Shown here: positions 35,750 through 47,628 of the stretch, in pieces
Layout: every line of letters begins with the position of its first letter
Position numbering within the stretch: the first letter of the stretch is position 1
NCBI GenBank assembly: GCA_964030785.1
Contig: OZ034979.1
Span: 38,412,984-38,476,983 of the forward strand
From: Siderastrea siderea
Taxonomy: Eukaryota; Cnidaria; Anthozoa; Scleractinia; Rhizangiidae
Direction of reading: 5' to 3'
Length of the DNA stretch: 64,000 bases
Position numbers and translations under genes: made by a program
Notes under the pieces: generated by a model
Told to the model about the DNA's origin: nothing
Seen by the model: only the letters and a program-made list of their open reading frames with translations
Databases searched by the model: none

Positions 35750-36604
35750 CAGAAAGGAAAATTAAATTGAATTTATCAGTTGACGGAAGAAATTTCTACA
35801 GCGAAGATGCACTGAAGTGAAAACACTGAGCCACGGTCACGGGAAAGGCTTTGCGGGAACGCTCCCTTTTAAATCTCACCTCCTTTTAGTTTCAAGTTTG
35901 AATCTGCTCAAAGTTTTGATAGCTTAAATGAGAGTTCTCACAGAAGTCAAGTCTTGGCTAGCCTTGCTGCTTAATCTCGACTTTCAAATTTTGTTTTTAT
36001 TGCATTTGCCTTTGTTTGTGGCGTTTATCTGTTTATCGCCTTTTTACGTTTCAGCTTTGCACGTGTTTTAGCCTGAGAGAACACAGGCAGCCCAACGTTA
36101 CCATACCAATTTTTAGGAGAATTTGCTCTCTCATCTAAAGGGCTACATTTTCTTAAAAATTTCATCGCAACAATGTCGCGTGGCTAGTTGCAGCCTGACG
36201 TTGAATGCATTACCACAAATTTTCGTGTTATACGCTGCTATATAATTTGGGAGAAAGTAGAATTCTTATAGGGTCTTCTACTCTCTACAACAGTTTTTCA
36301 CGTTTGACCGTTTTTAAAATTAAGTGAAAGAAAAGGTTTTGTTTGTCTGAAAAGGTGAAAGTTTTTGCACGTTTAAGGATAACAACTAGGAGAACAGAGG
36401 GTAAAACAATACCGCCCAACTTGCAACTTTCGACGCCGGTCTACTTTATAATTTATAGTGTTTCTTTTTTTTTTTTTTTTTTCTACGGAGTTGGTAATAC
36501 GCGCAATTTCAGATCGCAACTTGCAACACAATAATGGCGCGCGGCGGCCTCAAGAACTGAATGTTGCCCTCTTACTTTGGCTTCATATTTCAGTAAATCA
36601 ATGA

Positions 36605-36610
36605 AATAAA
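36605..36610 (+). terminator. Candidate poly(A) signal of TMX2
   Basis: AATAAA about 860 bases after the TMX2 stop, the most distinct candidate in the 3' flank. Closer ATTAAA-like words also exist (about 35762). Confidence 0.4.
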
Positions 36611-37689
36611 CGTTAGTTTTGCTTTGTCTTGCGTCTTGCTGTCTCTCCCGAGTCCTTTTGCATGTTTTCTAGGCGATTTTCTAGCTGAAATGAAGCAAAA
36701 GCCATTCCCAAGCGCACACTGCCTTTAATTTCTTAACGGATGACCTCTAGAGAGACTTAAAACATCGCTCTCAAATCATGAGCTTGGGTTGCCCGTGGTG
36801 AGAAAAGGCGACTTTTCACGAACAAAGGGCTACCAAATTTCCACTGCAAAATTTAATGTCATGGAAAAATTACCAATGTTGTATTTTAATAAACAAATTA
36901 GTAGCGAAAATTACAATATTTATTGTGTAAATTCTACTACTTGGTACTTAATACCCCATGCAAAAGTTATTTTATTCCGAAAAAAAATCTCCCCAAAAAC
37001 CCCTTCCAACTTTATGTTACATTATCTACAAGTTCCAAGCCATATCAGTGGATCACTGGGACTAAAACAAAACAAATTATCAATAACTGTCTTTATACTC
37101 TTCACTACGATCTATATACAATTATAAAAAACTGGGTCATGATAACATGCAATTCTAGAGTTTTGACTGGCTCAGCAACCATGGTATCTGAGCCATTATA
37201 CCATGCTCTCCGAATATGGTCAATGTACACTCAATAACGAAGTAAGCTGAAAGATTTTTCCCGGCGAGAAAAATGGACGACAAAAATCACTATCATTTGA
37301 TATCCAGCGCGCCTTTGTAGAATAATTGTTAAGTATTCAATTAATCTTGCTTCAAAAAGAATCTCTGAATATAAAGCTTTCAAAAGATGGTCGTGTAAAG
37401 TATAACCAGCCAGGAGAAAGCTCTAAAAAGAACATTCCTGTGATCATCGCCCGCAATGCCGCAACACATCCGGGAATTAAATGTGTACCCAGCGCGAAAA
37501 TTCAAATTCAATAAGGATAGCAGACGGACAGACAATAGAGAAAATGACCTAAAAACGCCCAACAGCGCGTGCATTTTGCGATATTACGAGTGGACTAGGT
37601 TTTTTTCGTACTAGTTAGCATACGGCTTTTACAGAAGATACATTAATGAAATGAATGAGACCTTTCAGTCTTAAATTTTTACCACTTGT
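36611..37689. other. Spacer between TMX2 and Wnt, no gene seen
   Basis: Intergenic DNA between two convergent genes. Only weak, short open frames occur; no domain or repeat is recognised. Confidence 0.4.
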
Positions 37690-38570
37690 GAAACTACCCG
37701 ACGTGTTCAATCGATAAATTCGATAATCGATAAGATTCGATAAAAATCGATTAAATTTAATAAATTGTATCGGAAATCGATAAAAATCGATAAAGGGATA
37801 CGTTGTGAGTAATCGATAATTATCGATTTTCAATTATTCTTATCGATTTTTATCAAACCTGTCGATTTTATCGGCGCAATATTTTTCCATGTGTTTAAGG
37901 TAGGGAAACATCGGAAATGAATGGACTTACTTAGAAACTACTACTACTTCCATAAATGATTCTAGAACAATTTTATTGCGTCGACCGGTAACGTTTTCAA
38001 ACCAACTGGCCTGTAAAAAGTTTAAAATGAGTCAGTAGGGAAACGTAACATAACAACTGACGCTTGCTTAGAAACTGGTCACACTGAACACCGTAAAGAC
38101 GTTGTAGGATGATAGTGGCTGCAATTTCAAGTAGTGAGGCTAGTTTCAATGCTCAACATAGTCTCCAGTAGACAGTTTGTCAGCAAACCCTTGCTGCTGC
38201 AAAAATCATATTGCAAAGCATAATAAAAATCATTCTATAAATATGCAAAACAAAGTAGATGACCAACTTCGCAACTAAATAAAAAGGGAAGTAATGTGCC
38301 CATAATAACTGATATAAATGTGAGAGAAAGTCACCATTCAAAAATGAAGCTGTTTTGTTGTATTTTACCGGGGTGAAAAATGCACGGTCCTCGAAGACGA
38401 TAAAATCGATAAAATCGATACCATTAAAAACCAGGATCAGTGGTGAGTATCGATTTCTCTCGATTGATCGACAAAATCGATAACGTTTAATTAAGAATTA
38501 TCGATTGTTATCGATTTATCGAACGGTTTTCCGATATCGGTTTTATCGATTGAACACGTCGGGGAAACTA
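37690..38570. mobile_element. MITE with ATCGAT-studded ends, 7-bp TSD
   Basis: The element is 37697-38563. Its ends are CCCGACGTGTTCAATCGATAAA and the same sequence inverted (18 bases or more match). GAAACTA duplicates at 37690-37696 and 38564-38570. About 170 bases at each end are packed with ATCGAT/TCGATAA words; the middle is almost free of them. No transposase was seen. Confidence 0.85.
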
Positions 38571-39369
38571 GTAGCGAAATTTAGTCGAAGTTTGTCCATT
38601 TCAGCGTTCTGTTTGTATGAGAAAACACAATGCAAACATTTCGAGGCTGAATTTTTCTCCAATGAATCGCTTAACTTCTGACTTAGCACAGGGCGTTGAT
38701 TGTTTGATGTTTAAGGAAGCTTTCTGCAAATTTCAGAGAAAAATAATGATTAAAAGTGCTAGGGAAATCCAACTTTCAGTTTCCACTGATATTTTCGGTC
38801 TCCCTCTTCGAAGAGACTCGCATAACAATATGAACAGTAGTACTGTTCATTATACTGTATTAGCTGATTCTAACGTTTGAGTCTGTGGATGAAATCCTAA
38901 GACTGAACACTTAACTGAGACCTCTTCAGTGGTACTTTCCAATGGTGCTGTTAGCTTTCATAACTTTGCAAAAACAAATTTGCGATACAAGATTATTCGA
39001 GATTTTGTTTTTGGATGCGAGTCTTGACTGTCAGAAAGGGTAATGGCTCGGTATGCTTTTTTTACATATTGCTCTTCCGAAACCCCCCAAAAAGATAGTT
39101 CTCGTTTTTAACGATGAACGTTAAAAATAAATATTTCAAATGTTTTTCAACACTACTTAAGTCGCTTATTCATGTTCCATTCTACCAGGCAGCTTCCGAA
39201 AAGAATACTGAGTCGAATAAGCACTTTTCACGTTTTTCTGTAAAATAACAGTAGTTTACTTTCTCTATACTGGATGTCTTCTGAAAATGTCTAAAACATA
39301 CTACAATACATAATTTAGTTCCTCCTTGTGTAGTCCTTGGTCATGCTTGTTCACCCACTCCAAGCATAT
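38571..39369. other. 3' flank of the Wnt gene, no gene seen
   Basis: Probably includes the Wnt 3' UTR on the minus strand. No other gene was recognised. Confidence 0.4.
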
Positions 39370-42300
39370 CTACTTGCAAGTGTACTTGTTGACAACCTCT
39401 TCACACTTTTGGCATTTTACTTGGCAACACCAAAGAAATATACAGTTGCAATTTCTCGTAACCTTTTCCTGTTGGATGTTATGACCTCTCCCACAGCATA
39501 ATAACTCGCATCCGTCGATTCCAGAAGAGGAAATATTGCACTCGCGACCCGAAGTCCCTAGGGACCCCTCGCTCGCGTCTACGTCACAGTAATTGGGTGA
39601 TGGCTGGTAGTATATTAGATCTGATTCAGATGGTCGTTTTAAGTGCGTGTATCTGGGCTTCAGGCGTTCTTTCCCTCTTCTGTTGAGCTTGACAATCATT
39701 TCTATCGAGCCATCATACTTGTCTTTGAGGTGATCGCCGACCTGACGGAAAGACGGCAGCTGCATCCAACATGTCTTCATGGAACAGGAACCTGATAATC
39801 CATGACACTTGCATTTGCGCCATAGTAACCTTGAAAGAGCCTGGCATAAGGAAAGAAATCTTTTTGAATGCTTGATAGTCAAATGTTTAGTGCGCAGACC
39901 TTTCAAATTTAAAAAGAGGTGTTTTTACTTAGCTCTCGACCCTCCTTCGTTCCTTTGGACCAGGCACCGCTCTAACACTGGCTCTCCCCACCCAGGTTTA
40001 TAGATGTGTTGTGTCTTTGAACAAGATACGCATACGCCCTAGTTGTTTGTAAGAGAAAAGAACTGGAAAAGAAAAGAACCGGCTTGGTGTAGCTATTGGT
40101 TGCAATTTAACCTTTATTCTCTTTATGTATTGTTCCATTCACGTAAGTAGCTATATATGAAGATATGAAAAAGCAGGGATGTGAGAGAAACTCGCATTAT
40201 TTTAAGCTACAAGAAAATATATCAAACATGGTAAAATTAACTGGTGCACCATCTCACTTTTCTTCCTGCCCTGCTGTTATGTCTGTTCATGACAGCCCGT
40301 GGACTGTTGCCTCTCGCCCTGGCGTCAGTAAATTGTTCTGAGAACCAGCCGCCAAACTTGATGTTACTACTGCAACCAGCCCATGTCCAACCCTTGTGGG
40401 TGACACCGCTGCGAGAGCGATCGCAGTCACAACTTTCAATGTTTCCTGAGCTGCATGAGGTGGTGACGGTATGTGCTACCCCGGCTGCAGTAACGGCGTG
40501 CAGATATGCTGATTCTCGACTTGCTGAGGAGGCAATAAGTATAAATATTAACCTTTATTGCATGAAATAAGATGCGGAGAGAAGTGAAGCGCTTATCGGG
40601 ATTTTCTGACTGGAGTTACTACGAATTGACGACCAGTTGGTATTAACAATGACGAATAACCTGCAGTATAAACAGTATAAATAGCGGGAAATCTAGTAAG
40701 GTAAAGAACCTTGAGTAAAACTAAACAAATAAAACAGCTGGGAAAAGAAATCCACCCGTTGGAGTGAGTGCTGAATTCGGACTTATTTCTTTTCAGCAAA
40801 AGTAAATTGTTGCAGACTTATCAATAAAGGCAGATTCTCCAAAACTTAATCCCAAAGATTAACCTATCCCTGATCCCTGATCCCTGATCCCTGATCCCTG
40901 ATCCCTGATCCCTGATCCCAGCTCCTGAACGGTAACTGAGTCACTTCGCATTTAAATTCGTAATAAAACCAGCTTTGACCAACAAACTGCGTTGAGTTAA
41001 TCACAAGATTTCCCGCCACTCAATGCTCAGCCATTAAGAATCCGGAAAGATCAAAACGTGCTAAGCTACTTCAAAGAGAGGAAAGATCTATTCCTTTGCA
41101 CAATAACTGTTTACAAAGCTAATTTAACAAAATCGCGAGAACTTTCTGGTATGTTGTGAATGTATTTTGTTCTACTCAGATGTATTTCAGAAATGTGCCA
41201 AACAAACTTAGACTTGGAAGTTTGTTATTAAGAAAAGATTATAGCAAAAAATTTTAATCGAATAACTGAACAAGATAACAAGTTCTGTTTCGTCAATTCA
41301 AAGCAATTCTTTCAACCGCTAAGACAGACGCAAATAAATGATATCCACAGATATTTCATTGCCAGACGATTAATATACTCGGGATGGGCTAAATTTTTTT
41401 TTACGCCCACTTCAATTTGGGAGTGTTATTACTACTTTCTCCAAAAAAAAAACATAATCACTAGTTTTTATCACATGCAATCATCGCTTTGCGTAGTTCT
41501 GTTTGGGTCTGTGGATATGGTCCTAAAATGCGCAAATTTCAAAAGCTAACGAACACTGCTTTCTCGTACATGATACTATATCCATTTGTGCTATAAAAGA
41601 TTCTTTTACTTTTTCGTCTGTGCCAGCCGGGGTGAAAACTTTAAACCAAACAAATGAAAATTATCGAGCAATACCTTCTTGTGATACTGTTTTTTTATAC
41701 ATTTTCGTACTAACGCTTTGTCTGCGGATGAAATCACAAAGGATGGCTACAAAGTTCAAATGACAAATATCAACCAGCGCTTCTTTATTGCTCCAGTTAA
41801 TGTTGTTCTTAATTTTTGTAGTAACAAATTATGCAGAAGAGGTAATGGATAACCTGGTGCACACTGCTAGAGATCTAAGTACTGAGCTCTAAACGACCCG
41901 TTATAGTACAATCTTTGCCTATATTACGATGATACTAAAACGACTAAATAGCTATTCCACCAGAGGTGATCTCTGTGTTCAACGCCTCTTAATATTACAA
42001 AAATTTGAGAAGACACTTTATCCAAGAGAAAAATATTTGAGCCCGCCAGAAACTGAAATGAATTTATCCTTCATACCATGAAACGAATCACGCTTTTAAG
42101 ATTCCAGATGAAAAGATACATCGGAAAAATAAATATTTTAAGTGCTAGAAAATTCAAATTTAAGGCAAGTTTGGTGGTTCCCGATCATAGGTCGATAACA
42201 ACATAAAAAAAAAAATCTGAAACGACTTCAGTCAGGTCAAATCTTACCGCGCCATCATGGCCGAACTAACTCGTAACTTTCTACATTTTAACGTTGGACT

Positions 42301-44473
42301 AGGAAAGGAATACCATAGCATACTGCTAGAGTCAGTAAGGCAATTTCGCAAAATGTGTCAATTTGAACGCTATCTTACACAAAGCAAGTGGCCATAGACG
42401 CGACGCTTTCTTACGTGCGTCCGGGAAGAGTTTCTACAATGGACAGAATGGCTACGGTTTTCACTAGTTTCAAACAGCAGGAGAAATGCGCTTCAGCATG
42501 GAAATGTCAGGTTGCGCTGTCTACTCGAGGATTGTACCAAAACATTTCTCTTTCACGTACATCGGTGAGAACAGACTTTTCGTTCTGTCGCCTGGCTTTG
42601 TTGAAACACCCGAGCGCGAATATAAGAAACGCTGCATCGGTACCCGAGGCTCAGAGTCTCTTACATCAGTCAAACTTCCCGTAAAATATCCTACGGCGTT
42701 ATGGTTCGGACTAATTCGTAGCTGTTCTACATTTTAACTTTGGACTAGGACAGAAATACCATACCATACTGCTCCAATCAGTACAGCATTTTCACGAAAC
42801 GTGTCAATTTGAACGCTATCTTGCACAGAGCAAGTTGCCGTAGAAGCTTTCAAACGTGCGTCCTGTAATAGTTCTACTGTGGACAAAATGACCGTACAGT
42901 TTTCACTAGTTTCAAACAGAAGGAAAAATGTTCCTTAACATCGAAATGTCAGTTTGTGATGTCTAGCCGAAAATTGCGACAAAACATTACTTTTTGAAGT
43001 ACATCAGTGACAACAGACTTTTCATTCTGTCGCCTGGCTTTGTCGGAACACAGGAGCGCAAATATAAGAAACACTGCATTGGTACCCGAGACGAAAGAGA
43101 GCAACTTCTCTTTATCAGTGAATCTTTCCTTGTAAAATGCTTTATGTAGAACATGAAGAAAGAAATACTAACTTATTAAAGGCTAAGGTACAAAAACATT
43201 GTCTACGGAAATTGAAGGCGAAAAAGGGAAAACAATAGAGTACTTGAAAATCCAACCACAAACCGGACTTCAGTTGAACAGGACACACAGTTCGCTGCGG
43301 TTTTGCGGAAATTGCTTGATGGCTAAACAATAAATTGTCAGACCAAGGAAGTTTAAGCTGAAAGTAGCTTTTAATTGAAATAAAATAATCAGAAAGAAAG
43401 TCATCGTTCTCGTCACAAAATTAATAACTTCTCAGTTTCGTCCATCAAAGGACATTACAAGTCATCAGGCTGAAAAATTGTTTTCTTTTCTCTCAGGTTT
43501 ATTTTCTGAAGTTAAGAACTTCAAAGGGGGTAAGAAAAACGTGAGAAAGGTATAATTATTTAACGTACATTCCGCTAATAGTGGCACGTCTGACTTTTTG
43601 GAACCCGCATGTCAGAGAAAAACAGAATTGTCAAAAGCTAGTGAGATCCGTGCATCACTTCGTAGTAGTTAAAATATTAGAATCTCTCTTCTGTAAACAA
43701 TCAATAAATTGGTCAATGTGTCATTTTCACACAACAAAAGCAACTAAAGATCACAGGCATAGCGCCGTGAATAAGGTATAAAGTTATTAGAGAGTTTCAT
43801 ACAAAGGCCCAAAACACACACCTAAACTAACTGCTCAGTGAGGACCGTAACTTAAAGGAATTCGAGGGAGCTGCATACGAACGCGATCTTAAAGTTGACT
43901 TAAGGTGTCTTTCTTCAGCTGACAAATAAACTATATACTAAGAAAACGAAAGCTATCGCTTAAAGTAAACAGATCTTAAACTTGTCAACCCCGAGAATCA
44001 ATCGAGTCAAGTATTATTCGCTCACATTAGACAATCCATACCTCTCTTTAGAATAGGATCGAATAGTGTCCCCGACTCAGGAACAGAAGAGCAGTTCCAC
44101 CGTCTTCGCTCGAACTGTATCTGGCATTCTTCGACAGCTTCTTTCGCTCCCTTAGCGACACTTGCCATCAATGTTGGATGTTTGCGGCAAAGTTCTCGTT
44201 GTTTTGAGTTAAGCTGTGGAGTTGTGAAGCATAGAAGGGCAGCTTTTTTTGCCGGATCCGAAGACAACGCGGTATGGGTACCTAGAGTCCTATAAAACAC
44301 GCAGAGACAACTAGATAAAGTTCCGCGAGTTACAACCAAGTTTCTTAACTCCACAAATAACCCAAAAAACCCGAAGGTAGGTTTTTAATCATCTATACTT
44401 ACCACCAAACAGACTCACTCTCTTTTGAGAAACATAAACAAATAGTGAAGACCCAAACAATTCTCATCTTCAT
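39370..44473 (-). CDS. wnt3: Secreted Wnt ligand, Wnt3-like (four exons)
   Basis: A lipid-modified secreted ligand for Frizzled/LRP receptors; cnidarian Wnt3 is tied to oral-axis patterning. Exons in transcript order: 44473-44403, 44289-44042, 40523-40258, 39840-39370. Junctions are GT-AG with agreeing phases, giving 351 residues, normal for a Wnt. An N-terminal signal peptide (IVWVFTICLCF) is followed by the Wnt core: CQIQFERRRWNC, GWTWAGCSSNI, and the acylation motif CHGLSGSC (acyl Ser at about 211). The C-terminal Cys-rich domain has DGCELLCCGRGHN and ends YTCK. WW near the N-terminus, LKDKYD-EM, PRYT-LK-P-E-DL-YY and SPNYC favour Wnt3 by eye, though some segments also resemble Wnt4 and Wnt1; a tree is needed for the subfamily. 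A CTATAAAG box lies about 60 bases upstream of the ATG. Confidence 0.85.
40866..40920. repeat. TCCCTGA microsatellite
   Basis: About seven tandem copies of the 7-mer TCCCTGA lie in the long Wnt intron 2. Confidence 0.85.
42255..43130. repeat. Tandem duplication of about 445 bp in Wnt intron 2
   Basis: Bases of about 42255-42698 are repeated, diverged, at about 42699-43130. Anchors at a shift of 441-446 include GTGTCAATTTGAACGCTATC, TTTTCACTAGTTTCAAACAG and CTGTCGCCTGGCTTTGT. Open frames in the first copy are broken in the second, so it is treated as non-coding. Confidence 0.8.
43444..43451. promoter_or_regulatory. TCF/LEF-type site in Wnt intron 2
   Basis: ATCAAAGG matches the TCF/LEF consensus (A/T)(A/T)CAAAGG and lies in the long second intron of the Wnt gene. 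A single 8-mer occurs often by chance, so this is only a candidate for autoregulation. Confidence 0.25.
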
Positions 44474-44528
44474 CGGTTGATTAAACCGCCGCGGGCTTTC
44501 CACCGTAAATCGCTTCCAAATGGATTTA

Positions 44529-44536
44529 CTTTATAG
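44529..44536 (-). promoter_or_regulatory. Candidate TATA box of the Wnt gene
   Basis: CTATAAAG on the minus strand, 56-63 bases upstream of the Wnt ATG. This spacing would give a 5' leader of about 30 bases. Confidence 0.45.
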
Positions 44537-44540
44537 CTGA

Positions 44541-47300
44541 GAGAACCGCACGCTTTTGTCGTAAATCTCAATGGCCGTGGTGTCTTTTTCTAAATGCCGA
44601 ATAAAAGCCTGGAATTAGAATTAACCAGGTGTCAACAGTTCAGCTAATAAAACCTGGATTCAAAAAGCGATTAAAACCTCCTACCTACCCAAATCAAATC
44701 TCACTTAAAAATGACGCAACGAGGGCAAAAATACGTCTCAGTGGACCTCTTTGGCTTCGCACTGAAATCATTGTGAGCCTGGTTCCATTGTCCTGGTTAA
44801 ATAGGACTTTATTACGATGTTTAATACAATTTGCATTGGTGCCAAATATGATCTTATCGCTTGATTGCGTTGATTAAAAATCACGCTTAAAGAGAGTTCA
44901 CACGGCGGGTGAAATTATCTTGATTTAATTGTCATTATCAGAAACGCTTTAAACGAGAATAACCTTTTGGGAAAACTAGGTGAGAAGTTTTAAATTTATC
45001 ACCAAAATGATGCTTTAACAAAACTTTTTTCTATACGTGATTTTTAGAGTCTCTCTGAAACGTCTTTCCTTAAGTCATGTTTTCGGGTTTTAGAAGCCGC
45101 CATGTCAGGATTTATCGGAAATGCGTATTTCTTTATTGTTGAAGGCGGAATTTGGTCAACGTAAAACAAACTATTGAAGTAATTAGCTATTTTCAACACA
45201 ATATATTACATACCTTTCACAATCAATTAATTATAGTTATCTTAGAACGGTTACAAAATGGGCGTTCGCTTTGTGCGGCCTAGCGAGACTCCTACGGAAG
45301 GAAGCGTTTAAAAGAAAGTTTGATTTGAAATATTAAATGCAAAAAAAAAACGGACGTTAAAGCTTTGTTTTTGTGTCGTTCTCAGACGGCGAAATTTCAC
45401 GTGCTGGTCTGACTTGATCGCCCCTCAAAGTGATTTGTGTACCGCGTTTGTCACTTAGGTGACACGCCGACAGTTGTTTAAATCATTTCGACTTATGGTT
45501 ATCCTTGAAATGTTAATCAAACTCTCCAATAACTTGGACGGTAATTCTAATAACTGTCTCGAATTTTGTCTGAATTTAAATCAGCGCAACTCTTTTAACA
45601 AGACCATCAAACGACAGAGAACCTTAGGAAAGCTGCTCTGCGATATTTACAACGAACAAATATTTTCTTTTGTAAGCTTGTGTGTGAGTCTTTTAAAAAA
45701 CGGCGCGGGAAATAGTTGAAGATTGCACTGGCAGAGGGATTCAGCGGAAAAAACCCACGAGGGATATCAGAATTCCTTAGAGGTTAGGTTTATGCAAACT
45801 AAAGCTGTGTCAACATCATCAAAAAGCGAGTATAGCGCGATCGGCAAAGGATTTAGAGTCTAGTCGGTTTTGTACTGAGTAAACACTCGACTAAAGCGGC
45901 TTACTTGAAAGCTCCAACAAATTAGTGCCAAAAATTGTTCAGATTTTCTTCTGGGAAAGAGAGACATTCTTGATGTAAACCGTGACGAACATTTTCTTAC
46001 GCCCGCGTCTCAAGAGGGTATAAATTTTATGCTTATTGTTTTCGTGTTGTCGCTTAAAAGGCTTATCTGAAGGCGAAATTATGTTAAAACTTCTTTTTAA
46101 CGGGTACGTGTTCGTGTTAAGTGAAATCGTTTGGGATCATGCAGTTTTACTCTGGGTGAAGTTTTGATGGTGATGACTGAAAACGCACGAAAACTTCTAC
46201 GCGTGTGTAGACCTTCAAATTTTGCACGGTCTGGCTTCTGAGAAGAAGGACAAAAAAATAAAACACTACCACTCAGGCTTACTTTGTACATTTTGTAGAC
46301 TGTAGAGTGCTGAAATTATGGAGGAGAACCACTGTTGAATACAACTTTTCTCCATCTGCCTTTCGCTAAAAAGTTTTCAGGTTATCTTTACATATATCAG
46401 GGTATTTATCTATCTTTGTTTTCCCTTTAGGATTAACAATGCCATTAAGAGCTGATCATCAAATTAATTTTAAAAAGTCAGTCAGCCGGCAGCTTTCGAT
46501 AATCACCTTCTAAGCCAAATTGTCCTTTCCCAGATGGTTTTAACACTATTTCCTCGGGGCAGACAGAAATATATCTGGAAGATGGTATATAATCACCACC
46601 ATTGGGTAAGGTCGTTAAGTAGGACTTCCCAAGTTGTGGCAGTCTCCTGCGCAAATGGGCTAACGAGGACTTAGAGACGAGCTAAAAGGAAGCAATGCAC
46701 AGGATCATGATATGGTTAGTGCTTCAAACAACCATTCTCGGCCCTAGAACCTTCGGGCTAAACTGCGCATGACATGCGCAAAAGAGAAGGGCTCTGGGGT
46801 AGAGAATGTTCAAACCCAAGTGCGAAGACCCTGGTGACGAGTTTTTACAATGACGTAATGAATGCTGGTGCATTCCTTAAGTGCAATCCAGACTGAAGCC
46901 TCGGCTTCGTAGCACTTAAAACAGTGCTTATTCCCGCAAACGTTATTTTTGCAATCAAGAAATTTTTTTACGTTTCGTAAACCTAGGAATATGTCAACTG
47001 ATACTATTCATCCTAGGAGCATATCTTGCGCTTCTGTCAACCAGCGAGGTAGAAAATTCTGGGTTCTTTCTATTTTTTGTTTAGCATTCTATGAATACAA
47101 TTCCATAAACAAATGAACACAAAAGAAAAAATCTGCTTTCAAATCTCCTGTACATTTCTGAAACTTAAATCCTTTTATTTGCCATAAATTGTGGTTGTTG
47201 TTGCGTAAACCCTGACCTTGTAATTGTAAGTATTTACGTGTTGTATAAACCCCCATCGGGGGGGCCCTTCATGGTGCCTGATACGCCCTAGCCTAGGGTT
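44541..47300. other. Spacer between Wnt and dioxygenase genes, no gene seen
   Basis: This spacer separates two divergent genes and may hold their regulatory sequence. Several open frames of 60-90 codons occur, but none has a recognised domain, splice support or codon pattern. Confidence 0.4.
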
Positions 47301-47309
47301 AAGCCCGGG

Positions 47310-47590
47310 GGTTAAGCCGACCGATACCAGTTTTTCAAATCGATCTGATACGAGCATAAAATGGCATTTTTCGATATTACGGACCACACACGTAAGGTTA
47401 CTCGAACGTAAGTCAACGGCAGATACACAAACAGGTGAAAAGAATAAATTTTGTCCATTCAAGTGTTAGTGCTTGAAGCCATTCCTATTCATAGAAGCAA
47501 AAGAATGTATTCTTCAAAGTGGTCACGTGAGCAGTATCGAATTGCATTAGGCACGCGAAATATCGACGATACGAGTATCAACCTCTTTCC
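47310..47590. repeat. Diverged MITE copy abutting the dioxygenase start
   Basis: Shares words and order with the MITE at 28968-29462 (GATACCAGTTTTTCAAATC; TTCATAGAAGCAAAAGAATG; GTGGTCACGTGAGCAGTATC). It ends about 40 bases before the dioxygenase ATG, so it probably forms part of that gene's promoter or 5' UTR. Confidence 0.55.
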
Positions 47591-47628
47591 CAGGGTCTCT
47601 CTTCTTGCCATCCCTGGAGCAACCAAAA

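Noticed and set aside
42388..42737. Overlapping ORFs in Wnt intron
   Set aside because: Broken in the second copy of the tandem duplication.
45483..45719. Open frame upstream of the Wnt gene
   Set aside because: No homology recognised, no splice signals and host-spacer composition.
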